The notes below the pieces were generated by a model. That model was not told the DNA's origin. It saw only the letters and a list, made by a program, of their open reading frames with translations, and ran no database searches. This document shows, piece by piece, positions 1 to 11,026 of a DNA stretch of 64,000 bases. The stretch comes from Saussurea involucrata (lineage: Eukaryota; Streptophyta; Magnoliopsida; Asterales; Asteraceae), in NCBI GenBank assembly GCA_033807775.1, contig CM066313.1:85065484-85129483 (forward strand), written 5' to 3'. How positions within the stretch are numbered: position 1 is the first letter of the stretch; every line of letters starts with the position of its first letter. A program made the position numbers and the translations under genes.

Positions 1-748
1 TGAGAAATGTTTAAACGAATTGGTCGTGCAGTGATTAAACTAGTGAGAATAGTATGGTGTGACCATGGGTACTCCTCCCAGTGGAGTGGGGATAACCGGA
101 GTTACGTTTTATAAGAATGAACGAACGTGGCAATCCGGGAGGAATTGATGTATTTCAGGATAAGCTTAAATTGAGTAGGTGAACACTTCAACGATAGGTT
201 GGAGGTTCCTACTTTTAGTTATGTTTAAGTATGAGGTGGTGAAGTGGTGAGGATGGGAGAGGTGATTGTCGAACTGCGGTCTATGTGGTCCGAGATAAAG
301 GAAATGTATCTGCGTAGACGATTGTTGGGTGGTGCAAGGTTGTGAGTTGTGATACGACGAAGGAACTCGGGGTTGTGAGTTGTCGGGATGTACAGGGTTG
401 GCCCTGTGCCAAACTGTCAAGTGAGTGACCGTTGCTTAGTAGATGAATCTCGTGTGGTAGTGGAGGATTCCGCCAGGTTCCTCCTTTTGGGAAGTAAAGG
501 TGCTTGAGAAGCCTTATTTATTCTTCTATGGTTAAGACCGATTGAATAGGAACCGTAGTCTGCGAGTTAGAGTACCGTAAGATCTGAAGGGAATGCGTCC
601 AATGTTCCATGTTTCGAATCTATTGAGGTGGTTGACTGAGTTAGAAGTGGCTTTACCCTGAGGAAGTGTCAATTGCGGTGTGGGCATGATACCCACATCT
701 TTTCCAATAAGGAATTCCGGGGACAGATTTTTTTTAAGGAGGGAGTGT
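1..748 (+). mobile_element. 3' internal end of a preceding gypsy-derived element copy
   Basis: This stretch is nearly identical to 6126-6873, the sequence just before the right-hand LTR. It ends in a purine-rich tract (about 736-746) directly before an LTR start, as expected for a polypurine tract. A decayed coding relic is visible at 608-667 on the plus strand: it reads MFHVSNLLRWLT, matching the F-H-[VI]-S-N block near the integrase C-terminus of plant chromoviruses, and about 687-700 resembles the final Y-P-H-L-F block. The element body therefore derives from a chromovirus that has lost its coding capacity. The element's own left part lies outside the window. Confidence 0.7.
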
Positions 749-2442
749 TGTAACAACCGGGTTTCGTTTGCAAGTATGCATAAGATTCGTGTCTATTGTG
801 AAAGAAATGAAAGTTAAGTTGAGTGACTATTTTGCAATTAGTGAAATGTATTTAAAGACTCCAATCCCTAGGGCAACCTCTATTTGCTGCAATTCAGTAT
901 TTTGGTGTTGGTGTTTGGCGGCTAAGAGATGGAGCAAAAGAAAGAAAGAGAGAAAGAATGGTTTGAGAAGAAATCAAGAGAAAAGAGAAATCAAGCTAGA
1001 ATCTGCAAGGTAATACTTCCTAATTCGTTCTTCTGTTTAGTGTGGTGCTTCTCCTTCTTATTGCTTTGGATTCTTAAGACAGATGTTGATGATTCTTGAG
1101 TTTACACCATATTTTCTTGAAAATGAGTCTTATGGGCTTTTGTCCCTTTAAACCGATTTAAGGGAGTAATTGTGGTTTAAATTGGGTACTTGGAGTTAGT
1201 GGATGAACCCTTGTAGTTATCTAATCAAACTAATGGCAAAAATCGGGTTAATGATCACTTTTATTAAGTCTGGGTTCGAACAGCCGTAGTGTCCGGACAC
1301 TAATGTTCAGTAATGTCCGGACGTGGTTGCAAGTGTCCGGGTGAGTATCTCTTGAGAGTGTCCGGGTGAGTATCCCTTGAGAGTGTCTGGGTGTTTTTGG
1401 GTATCCGGGTGGCTGAGGTCTCCGGATAGGTTTAGTGTCCGGGTAGTTTGCCCGGATAGGTCTAGTGTCCGGATTTCTCGTCCGGAAAGATGTTACGTCC
1501 GGACAATGCTGTATCCGGAAAATAGCTGTATCCGGAAAATAGCTGTGTCCGGATTGAGTTCTCCGGACAGAAGGGTGAACTGTTTTCTGATGCGAAACTG
1601 TTACCTTAGGTGTTCGTGTGGTTCAGCTTGGAGGTATTTAAGAAGTGCGTTGTACGTCAAGCAAGGTGAGTTCCCTAACCCTTTTACGGCGTAAAGTGTT
1701 AAACGTTTTCTTTACTGATTATGGTTCTTAAAGCGCACGAAATGTTTATAATCGAAATGCATGTTTCTCACGAACGTGCCTATTTATATCTAAAAGAAAG
1801 TTTGACATGATGAAATGTAAGGCATGCTTTGTAAGGTTTTATTACCTGCTTTATGTAACGTATGTGCATGCTATGTGATGTTGGTCTGCACTGTGGGATC
1901 AGTGAGCCTCGGGATCCGATGATCCCTTGGTTATGGATGATGAGCCTATTGGTTGGAATTCGTTTCCTCCTAGGCCGGTGGAGGGGAGTCTGCTTGGGCC
2001 CCGATACTTTCGAGGGCGAAAGGGGAGTCTGCTTAGGCCCCGATCGCGAATGGTTATGTGATCCATTACACAGTGAAGTACCTTATGTGATGAGTTCCGA
2101 TGTTATCATCAAAATGATCTTTACTGTTGATACATGTTGTTTTCGGAGGGAATTCACTAGACCTTTTGGTCTAACCCTCGCTTTCAAAACTAAACCATTT
2201 TCAGGTAAGCATGTTAAGGGATCTTCAAAGAAGAACTAGGAGGCGATAAGAAGGACTTCAAGCTTAGAGTAACTTCAAGTTTTGGCTATGATGACTATAG
2301 AATAGCTCTCGGCTGTGGATTTAGAGACTTCCGCTGTCAATTTTGTTTAGTATGAAATATTGATGATGTAAAGACAAGGTTTTATGTAATTCGAATGCTT
2401 ATTTATGGTTGTTTGCCTGTTATTAAATTTGGGACGTTACCA
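749..2442 (+). repeat. LTR (central, shared) of the LARD-like element
   Basis: It starts TGTAACAACC after a purine tract and ends GTTACCA before a primer-binding site, matching the LTR at 6874-8442. It is about 125 bp longer than the right copy because it retains more units of a TCCGGA-type array (1292-1566). From 5' to 3' it holds a GA-rich tract (950-1005), a donor-like AAG/GTAATA near 1009, the array, a donor-like AAG/GTGAG at 1663-1670, and a palindromic CTAAC block at 2158-2174 followed by CAG/GT at 2202-2206. Confidence 0.8.
1292..1566 (+). repeat. TCCGG(A) motif array inside the LTR
   Basis: About sixteen TCCGG or near-TCCGG cores start at 1292, 1316, 1336, 1361, 1386, 1404, 1421, 1438, 1451, 1468, 1481, 1498, 1514, 1531, 1548 and 1562. 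Spacing settles to mainly 17 bp, with 13-bp steps, in the second half. Many cores are the full self-complementary hexamer TCCGGA, so the array is a dense run of CpG-containing palindromes. The right LTR keeps a shortened version (about 7417-7567). Confidence 0.75.
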
Positions 2443-2456
2443 ATGGTATCAGAGCC
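2443..2456 (+). promoter_or_regulatory. Primer-binding site (tRNA-iMet type)
   Basis: ATGGTATCAGAGCC follows the LTR end directly. It contains TGGTATCAGAGC, the complement of the 3' end of plant initiator tRNA-Met and the usual minus-strand primer site of plant LTR elements. Confidence 0.8.
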
Positions 2457-5400
2457 TTAGTTTAAGGGATTTAGGTGACCATTCGGGCCTAAACTTAAAC
2501 TGTAAGATGAGGAACACAGCCGAGACATAGGATTGCCTCTAGGAACGATCACTATAAATGCGCTTAGGAATAAGGTGCCAAGGACAAACGTGTAAGGTAA
2601 GTTTAGGATTACACCTGGACAGTGTAATTACGAACTTACAGGTACATGTGCGTGCTTACAATACCTTACTTATAGCAAATTTGTTGTGTCACATCTAGCA
2701 AAGATTAACTATCGGTTTCTTTCAGTTTAGTGCTGTGGCTGGGAGAACGTGGAGGAATAGGTCAGCAAGATCCCTGAGGGATAGACCGAGCTCCATTGCT
2801 TGGAGAAGTGTCGTGTAAGAGTCATTATGATGTGATGTATGTAGACATCGTAGAGAAGAGACGTTGTAAAGAAGGTTATGAGTCGTCTAGAGGTAGCTCT
2901 TCGTGGATTCGGAGAGGATCAATGTTTGAGTTTGGGTAAGACTCTAGTTTCGTGAGAGTCCTAGTTATGGAAATAATGGGATAGATCAGTTGGGATGGTA
3001 AGATAGAACAGTGTCAAAACCTTGAAAGTATCAATGGAGCCCTGACTTTTTAGTCGAGCTTTTCATTGGCAGGACAAATGGAATAAGATACTTATAGTGA
3101 ATTGAAAGCATGTAGAAGTATAAAGTGAGGTAGTCGATCAAAGCGAAAATAGTGTGAAATGGTTGAGTAAGTGAGATGTGGAACACATGTACATCAAGTT
3201 AGTGCTTGACCGAGAGGGCGACCCTTGGTCGTAAGTGGAGTATCAAGGATAAGCTGCGTGAGTAAAGCGGTTGACCTCGTTGAGTGAGTAGCCTTCTATT
3301 GCAAATAGAGTCTCATGCATGGCGTTCTTTTATGTAACATGAAATTTTCACGATTTAAAATAAAAATGTAAATGTCAACTTTGAACAAAATGAGTCAGCT
3401 TGTACGAGTGCACGTTTAAAGAAAAGCGATTTCAGTACGTCGCACATTGAAATTTTGAGGTTAACGATTTGCAAAGTATTCCACACTTTTAATGATAAGT
3501 TAAATTGTTACAAAAAAGGTCAGGAAAATGGTTACCTGCATTTCACTTATAACCAAAATGCTTATTGACCTTTCGATATCATACAATTGAGTGTGAGAAC
3601 CGACTGGTTTACTTTGTGTCGGTAATTCTTTCAGAATTGTCTCATACGAAAAGATTTTCATGCAATATAGTATTCTCGTATTAACATTGTTCGGATTGAG
3701 AAAGATTGAGGTTCACGGGAAGATGCATGCCAACGATTCTTGAATCGTTGTGCAGGGTTTTGAAGTTATAAGAGTGATGGGGTCACGGGTACCCGAGTTG
3801 TTTCTAAATGTTGTTTATTTAAAATGATAAAATGGGTAAAAGGAATTATTTACTTTATTGTCATGCATGAAGGCTATGAACCCACTAGGTCGTAGAGTAT
3901 TATGTCTTAAACTAAGGAAGAACTCCGAGAGCGGAGAGGCGTTGGTCAAGTCAAGGGAGAACGTATGTAGTTTTGGTATATGTGTTTAAGGGGAGAGTTG
4001 GACCTTGGAAGAGTCGGGATTGGATTCTAGTGTCAGGAGTATGAGGGTTTGTACCTTTGCTCGGTGACAGAGAACACAGTTGTCGAGGGGCGATGGTGTC
4101 CGGAGGAAGGACAGGGAGTCATCAAGGTATTGGTTTTAGCAACTCTTTATGAGTAGTGTCGTGAGGCAGGAATGAAAGGTCCACGGTGTGGGCCATGAGT
4201 TTCGAAGGGAGCTTGTAATATTGATGTTACATGAGTAAGTTTCGAAATAGGGGCGACGGATTATAAAGTTAACTATGATGTGTAGGGAGGAATAGGTCCC
4301 GTAAGGAACTCATATTAAAGGATAGGATAAGGAAGTAGTTAAGAGTGTCTTTTGTTGTTGAAGTCGGCAACGGTGTATGTTGGCCGAGGCCGAAGACTCA
4401 AACCAGATGAGTGTAAGTTGATAGAATATCTTGTAGAGGTGTTAAATTAGTAAGAGACTGTTGTTGTTGAATAGGCGTTCTATTTACGAGGTGAGGAAGG
4501 TCCGTAGAAATACAAGTTGTGTAACACAAGCGGAGTGAGTGTAGACTATACCAGTCAGTAAGAAAATGTGCCGTGTCTAAGAAAGGAGTCACATCATAAA
4601 AAGCTAGCTAGGATGTTTGTGTTTGAGCTAAGTGTGAACTCGTGAGTCATAGTTCAACAAGTTGGGAGAGAACTAAGTAGCGAGACAGACTCGTTTGTAG
4701 TATACGGGAGAATATGAAGGAAAGGGTGATTGTGTACGAATGACCATGAGAGACTTGGTCGGTAGTGTGATGATAGGAGTGGTGGATGTACGAACGAATA
4801 GTAGCTTCAATTGCCAAGATATCTGTGTCAGCCGGTGATGTAGTAAGGCGATGTTATAAAGATGAAGGATTAGAAGGAAGTCCTTTTGGGATTTCGGGTA
4901 GAGTGTACGTTTTGCAATTCCAGTTGTTGAAGTACGTGGTTTGTAAGTTGGTGTTATTTTGACTATTATCGGAATGGAATGTCGGGGCAGAATTGGGTGA
5001 TTGCCCAGCTGTGAGACCAAGCTTTGTGGTTATGTATGTTGTTAAGTATATTCTTGAAGGCAGAGTAAGTTTAAAGAAGATGACGAATAGATTAGTCAAG
5101 CTGTAGTATAGTAGATGAGAAATCGTTAAAGAATGAAAATTGTTCCTTATGCGTGAGGGAATGATCTTAGAAGGAAATAGTTGGAAATTTTGGTTATGTT
5201 TAAGGAATGACATGATGATGATTGTGGTTCGGAGTGGTAGTATGATCATTAGTTGATTTGAAATGTCATGATAGAGGTATAAGCCTTTGGTTGGTTGATT
5301 AAAATTTTATAGATTTGTTAAGTAATGACGTTCATTTGTTATTACAGGATGTGTTACAATTCTTGGGGAAGTGTTATTGAGATTAACACACTGATTATTA

Positions 5401-6125
5401 AAGAATTATTTAAGGTAAATCTAAGTAAGAAAGCCGGGATGACGGTATATATACATCTGTCTGATTTTATGATCATGGTGGTTAATCGAAAGAATTATGG
5501 AACCCGAGTTTCTGGGTGTTCCTGAGTTAATAGATCCGTTTGTAATAGGGAATCCAAAGGGGTGGATTATTAGAGTGAATAGGGGACGTTACTAAGAAAC
5601 ACTTTGGGGTCATTGGAAGTTTAAAGAGGACGAGGGTTGTGTTAGTCAAAATGTGGTGGGATAGATGTGAAATCCTTAAAGAATGTGAATTGTTGCTTAT
5701 GTGTGAAAGAAATGTATGAGAAGGTAAAATTTGGAGATTAAAGAATGTGTAGTGACGTCGAACAATGGTCTTGTTTCAAGACGGCCTGGTTGAATGCCTT
5801 AAGATAAGATCTTGGTGCAACTGTTTGGTTATGTGAGTAACGAGAAAGCGATACCAGCATGTGGAAAGGTCGGGAGAGAGGGGCAAGTAATGTTCGGTGG
5901 GCAATGCTCCACGCTAACGTGGGGAGGTGAAGATAGCATGTCGGAATAAGTGAGTAAATTGGAAGTAGTAAACTTGTCAGTAACGCCGAAAGGTGCAGTG
6001 TTGTGTAGTATGTCATTGATAAGTGTGCGGACCGTTGGAAAGAGTATTGAGGAGGGGAATTGGGTACGAGGTTGTGCAAAAAAGGAGTGGGTAAGACAGT
6101 CAAATGAGTTAAGTTAGTGACTTTG
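2457..6125 (+). other. Non-coding internal region of the LARD-like element
   Basis: About 3.7 kb without recognisable gag, protease, RT or integrase on either strand. The first 200 bases resemble the leader of the neighbouring chromovirus. The rest is GT-rich on the plus strand, which generates several minus-strand open frames of 60-130 codons with skewed Ser/Thr/Leu/Ile composition and no domain; I do not treat these as genes. Confidence 0.6.
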
Positions 6126-6873
6126 TGAGAAATGTTTAAACGAATTGGTCGTGCAGTGATTAAACTAGTGAGAATAGTATGGTGTGACCATGGGTACTCC
6201 TCCTAGTGGAGTGAGCATAACCGGAGTTATGTTTTATAAGAATGAACGAACGTGGCAATCCGGGAGGAATTGATGTGTTTCAGGATAAGCTTAAATTGAG
6301 TAGGTGAACACTTCAACGATGGGTTGGAGGTTCCTACTCTTAGTTATGTTTAAGTATGAGGTGGTGAAGTAGTGAGGATGGGAGAGGTGATTGTCGAACT
6401 GTGGTCTATGTGGTCCGAGATAAAGGAAATGTATCTGCATAGACGATTGTTGGGTGGTACAAGGTAGTGAGTTGTGATACGATGAAGGAACTCGGGGTTG
6501 TGAGTTGTCGGGATGTACAGGGTTGGCCCTGTGCCAAACTGTCAAGTGAGTGACCGTTGCTTAGTAGATGAATCTCGTGTGGTAGTGGAGGATTCCACCA
6601 GGTTCCTCCTTTTGGGAAGTAAAGGTGCTTGAGAAGCCTTATTTATTCTTCTATGGTTAAGACCGATTGAATAGGAATCGTAGTCTGCGAGTTAGAGTAC
6701 CGTAAGATCTGAAGGGAATGCGTCCAATGTTCCATGTTTCGAATCTATTGAGGTGGTTGACTGAGTTAGAAGTGGCTTTACCCTGAAGAATTGTCAATTG
6801 TGGTGTGGGCATGATACCCACATCTTTTCCAATAAGGAATTCCGGGGACGGAATTTTTTTAAGGAGGGAGTGT

Positions 6874-8442
6874 TGTAACAACCGGGTTTCGTTTGCAAGT
6901 ATGCATAAGATTCGTGTCTATTGTGAAAGAAATGAAAGTTAAGTTGAGGGACTATTTAGCAATTAGTGAAATGTATTTAAAGACTCCAATCCCTAGGGCA
7001 GCCTCTATTTGCTGCAATTCAGTATTTTGGTGTTGGTGTTTGGCGGCTAAGAGAGGGAGCAAAAGAAAGAAAGAGAGAAAGAAGGGTTTGAGAAGAAATC
7101 AAGAGAAAAGAGAAATCAAGCTAGAATCTGCAAGGTAATACTTCCTAATTCGTTCTTCTGTTTAGTGTGGTGCTTCTCCTTCTTATTGCTTTGGATTCTT
7201 AAGACATATGTTGATGATTCTTAAGTTTACACCATATTTTCTTGAAAATGAGTCTTATGGGCTTTTGTCCCTTTAAACCGATTTAAGGGAGTAATTGTGG
7301 TTTAAATTGGGTACTTGGAGTTAGTGGATGAACCCTTGTAGTTATCTAATCAAACTAATGGCAAAAATCGGGTTAATGATCACTTTTATTAAGTCTGGGT
7401 TCGAACAGCCGTAGTGTCCGGACACTAATGTTCAGTAGTGTCCGGACGTGGTTGCAAGTGTCCGGGTGAGTATCCCTTGAGAGTGTCCGGATTTCTCGTC
7501 CGGAAAGATGTTACGTCCGGACAATGCTGTATCCGGAAAATAGCTGTGTCCGGATTGAGTTCTCCGGACAGAAGGGTGAACTGTTTTCTGATGCGAAACT
7601 GTTACCTTAGGTGTTCGTGTGGTTCAGCTTGGAGGTATTTAAGAAGTGCGTTGTACGTCAAGCAAGGTGAGTTCCCTAACCCTTTTACGGCGTAAAGTGT
7701 TAAACGTTTTCTTTACTGATTATGGTTCTTAAAGCGCACGAAATGTTTATAATCGAAATGCATGTTTCTCACGAACGTGCCTATTTATATCTAAAAGAAA
7801 GTTTGACATGATGAAATGTAAGGCATGCTTTGTAAGGTTTTATTACCTGCTTTATGTAACGTATGTGCATGCTATGTGATGTTGGTCTGTACCGTGGGAT
7901 CAGTGAGCCTCGGGATCCGATGATCCCTTGGTTATGGATGATGAGCCTATTGGTTGGAATTCGTTTCCTGCTAGGCGGGTGGAGGGGAGTCTTCTTGGGC
8001 CCCGATACTTTCGAGGGAGAAAGAGGAGTCTGCTTGGGCCCCTATCGCGAATGGTTATGTGATCCATTACACAGTACAGTACCTTATGTGATGAGTTACG
8101 ATGTTATCATCAAAATGATCTTTACTGTTGATACATGTTGTTTTCAGAGGGAATTCACTAGACCTTTTGGTCTAACCCTCGCTTTCAAAACTAAACCATT
8201 TTTAGGTAAGCATGTTAAGGGATCTTCAAGTAAGAACTAGGAGGCGATAAGAAGGACTTGAAGCTTAGAGTAACTTCAAGTTTTGGCTATGATGACTATA
8301 GAATAGCTCTCGGCTGTGGATTTAGAGACTTCCGCTGTCAATTTTGTTTAGTATGAAATATTGATGATGTAAAGACAAGGTTTTATGTAATTCGAATGCT
8401 TATTTATGGTTGTTTGCCTGTTATTAAATTTGGTACGTTACA
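6874..8442 (+). repeat. Right LTR of the LARD-like element
   Basis: Starts TGTAACAACC after the purine tract at about 6861-6870 and ends ACGTTACA. It matches 749-2442 apart from point differences and a roughly 125-bp loss within the TCCGGA array. The palindromic CTAAC block is at 8159-8174. I cannot test for a target duplication because the left end of the array is outside the window. Confidence 0.8.
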
Positions 8443-8730
8443 GGTTCAACCCATTTATTAAATGGGTTGGGTTGAAAAAACCATAAACAGGTCAACCCGC
8501 TAGCAATCCATTTAAGTACCAGGTTGGGTTGGATTGGGTTGAAAATCTCAACCCATTTACCTAAACAGGTCAGGTTGGGTTGAGGTTTTCAACCCAATTA
8601 ATAAATAGGTTGAACCCAAACCCAACCCAACCTGATCTATTTACACCCCTACGCCCCTACGACTCACTCACTCATATTATATTATCTAATTAAGTTAATC
8701 AATCAAAAAGTCCCATAACAACATACTAAA
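8443..8730. repeat. GGTTGGGTT-rich MITE-like fragment, then plain AT-rich DNA
   Basis: From 8443 to about 8650 the sequence alternates between GGGTTGGGTTG and its complement CAACCCAACC, so it can fold on itself, and it ends in a TTTACACCCCT-like terminus. This layout is common in short non-autonomous DNA transposons of plants; I cannot assign a family. 8651-8730 shows nothing recognisable. Confidence 0.4.
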
Positions 8731-10378
8731 TGTAATAACCAGGTATTTTATCTAATTTAAAGTTGGAATTTTATAAGTCTTTATTTTAGTATTTTATGGA
8801 GTTAAGAAATTAAGGGATAAGTTTTAATTTTATAATAGAAGTTTAGGGGCATGTTTTGCCAAGTGAAACAAGTTTAGGGTTTGTTTGGTAATTTATCCAA
8901 ATTTTTTTAGCCAAACCGACTTCCTATTCTAATTAGGATGAGGTGTCCAAGTTTAAGGAAAATATCAAAAAGTGTTGGTGTGTGAAATGTGTTCGGTTTA
9001 GAGAGAGAGAGAAAGAAATCGAGAGAAATCAAGGGAAAGAAGAAGAAGCAGGGAATCAAGAGTTGCTGCAGTAATTTAAGTGTCAAATTGAAGTAAACAA
9101 GGTAACAAATCCATCCTTGTATGTGTTTTAAATTCTTAAAAGTGTTCTTGAGTTTGTTAGTTTAGTTTTAGGTGGGTTTTTGTTAAAAATGGATGTTTTG
9201 GGAAATCTGAGCTCAAGGTTAGGTTATGTTTATAGTCTTAAACATATCTGCATCTTTACAGCAACATACATAGATTAAAAGTACAAATTCTGGGTTTTTA
9301 GGATGAACAGTGAACTGAGACATTCATCGAAGTCGCCATGGATGACTGCGATATTCAACGAAGTCACAATGGTTGGTTGCGACTTGGTCTTGAAGTCGCA
9401 ATGGTCGTTTGCGACTTGGATTGGAATCGCAGTAGTTGATTGAGATTTGGGTTTGGGATCGCAGTAGTGGATTGCGACTTAGGATTGAAGTCGCAATAGT
9501 GGGTTGCGATTTCGAGGTGAAGTCGCAGTAGATGGTTGCGACTTGGCACTATGCATTGCGATTCTAATTTACTTTTAGAAGGTTGCGACTTCAGTCGAGG
9601 ATTTCATAAGTTTAGTTTTAAAAAGAGATATTTGGTATTTTGTGTGATTTCAGATTCTGTGAAGGGTGGTCGTACGTGATAATTATCTTGGAAAAGCTTT
9701 TGTGATAAACATATCAGTTGAGTTTTACTTTAAAAGTATTTTTACTGGAATACATTATGTGGATAACAAATGTTTGATAAATTGTATGAATATGTCATAC
9801 GTGGGTGATTATAATATATTGAGATATTATAATTACGTGAGTATTATATGGGAATATAATACGTGGCCGGGTTTTGGACCGGTGTGTTAAAATTGGTTCG
9901 CAACCAATAAAGTTGGCCATTGGTGGAGGGATAAGGTGGGACGAGACAGGTATAATGCATCAATCATGACTGGTATTAATTTATGTGTGATATATGTGTA
10001 TTTATATAAAGAGTATTTTATATAAATGAATTTTGATGATTTCCAAATGTCAGGGATTTGCTCACTAGACCCTTAGGTCTAACCCTCATTTTCTGTTTTA
10101 AAAATATGTATTCCAGGTGGTGATTCCAGTAAGACCAAGTGATCTGAAAACTTGATGGGTAGCTTTTGGGAAGATAATTATTATGAAATTGTGGATGCTC
10201 TTGTACTTACAACTAGGTTTTTATTATTATGTTGTAAATTTAAATAGGATCAAGTTGTACTGAATTTCTTATTATGTTCAGACTTTAGTTGGGACCAAAT
10301 GTGAAATATGAAGTACTTTTGTTGAAAACATGTTATGAATTATATGTTATATGTATATTTGGATTGTGGGTTGTTACA
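8731..10378 (+). repeat. 5' LTR of the chromovirus
   Basis: Begins TGTAATAACC and ends GTTGTTACA immediately before the primer site. It contains a GA-rich tract (9001-9050), donor-like AAG/GTAACA near 9101, the dyad array (9333-9541), TATA-like TATATAAA at 10003-10010 and TATAAAT at 10021-10027, and the TAGACC-CTTA-GGTCTA palindrome at 10066-10081 followed by CAG/GT at 10114-10118. A second donor position used in the 3' LTR (CAG/GTGAGT) reads CAG/TTGAGT here at 9715-9722. Confidence 0.9.
9333..9541 (+). repeat. Array of seven TCGCAA-N7-TTGCGA dyads
   Basis: Seven dyads start at 9333, 9364, 9396, 9427, 9459, 9491 and 9523. Each has a left half (TCGCAA or one-base variant), exactly 7 nt, then a right half (TTGCGA or one-base variant). 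The best, at 9393-9417, is a perfect 9-bp inverted repeat around a 7-nt centre. Steps are 31, 32, 31, 32, 32 and 32 bp. The same array is present in the 3' LTR. Confidence 0.85.
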
Positions 10379-10392
10379 AATGGTATCAGAGC
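10379..10392 (+). promoter_or_regulatory. Primer-binding site (tRNA-iMet type)
   Basis: AATGGTATCAGAGC lies directly after the 5' LTR end and contains the initiator tRNA-Met complement TGGTATCAGAGC. Confidence 0.85.
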
Positions 10393-10639
10393 TCTAGTTT
10401 AAGGGATTTAGGTATTAGTATGTGTACCTAGACTTAAACTGCATGTGAAGTAGGATGTCCCTATCATTTTAGAACCTGGGGATGCTAAGTATAAAAGGTA
10501 GAAGGAACATCATGTAAGGTAATTTCAGATTACACCTGGCCAGTGTAATGATGATCTTACAGGTACATGTTTGAACTGGAGTACCTTGTTATATGGGGTA
10601 TGTGCTTATGTGTATATTAACTTTGTTCGAATCCACAGA

Positions 10640-11026
10640 ATGGCAAGTGGCACGAGACAAAGGAATCATGGAAGAGGAAGGAATTCGAGTGGAGAGAATC
10701 CACCAATAGGAACAGGGGGAAGAGGAGGAGATCGTGGTAGAGGCAGAACCGGAAGGGGAACTGGGGGCCGAACTGGAGGTAGAACACAACCGCATGGTAC
10801 AGAGTTTGTTACACTGGATGATCTGACTACTGAAATGGGGAGATTACAGGATAGCATACAAGCCATGTTCGAACGTAATCGTCATAATGAAACTGAAAGA
10901 TCAAATCCGGAACATGAAGTTGAGATACCACTTACCGCTACTGTTTTACTGGTAATGAAAAGGTGTGACTATAAAATGTTTCTTAGTTGCAAACCCCCTA
11001 CATACTCAGGAGATCGGGACCGGTAA
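10640..11026 (+). pseudogene. Chromovirus gag, N-terminal part (frameshifted)
   Basis: I start at the ATG at 10640 (MASGTRQ), since upstream in-frame sequence is leader. Residues 5-55 form an Arg/Gly-rich tail (RGRGRTGRGTGG-type), followed by a region that enters the retrotransposon gag fold (CKPPTYSGDRD). The frame is lost at about 11020, where a base appears missing from the codons after GDRD, and a stop follows at 11024-11026. The remainder of gag continues in the next frame, so capsid protein cannot be made intact from this copy without frameshifting. Confidence 0.85.

Larger units (their letters stand above)
749..8442 (+). mobile_element. Gypsy-derived non-autonomous LTR element (LARD-like), one unit of a tandem
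   Basis: Two LTRs (749-2442 and 6874-8442) bracket about 4.4 kb of internal sequence with no retrotransposon ORF. A tRNA-iMet primer site follows the left LTR and a purine tract precedes the right one, so the unit has all the cis signals needed for mobilisation by an autonomous relative. The leader resembles that of the chromovirus at 8731-16854 (both contain a TTACACCTGG-CAGTGTAAT block), and the 3' end shares its GAATTCCGGG and purine-tract arrangement. Because 1-748 repeats the internal 3' end, the left LTR is a shared central LTR of a tandem LTR-internal-LTR-internal-LTR array, most simply made by unequal homologous recombination. Confidence 0.7.

Noticed and set aside
1377..1694. 105-codon plus-strand frame
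   Set aside because: It is translation of the TCCGGA array; the right LTR copy gives a different protein because the array length changed.
4673..5249. Overlapping minus-strand open frames of 115 and 131 codons
   Set aside because: They lie in the GT-skewed interior of the LARD-like element, have no domain, and their composition follows the base skew.
9333..9541. CRISPR-like array of regularly spaced short repeats
   Set aside because: The repeat is a dyad inside a plant LTR, spacers are similar to each other, and there are no cas genes.
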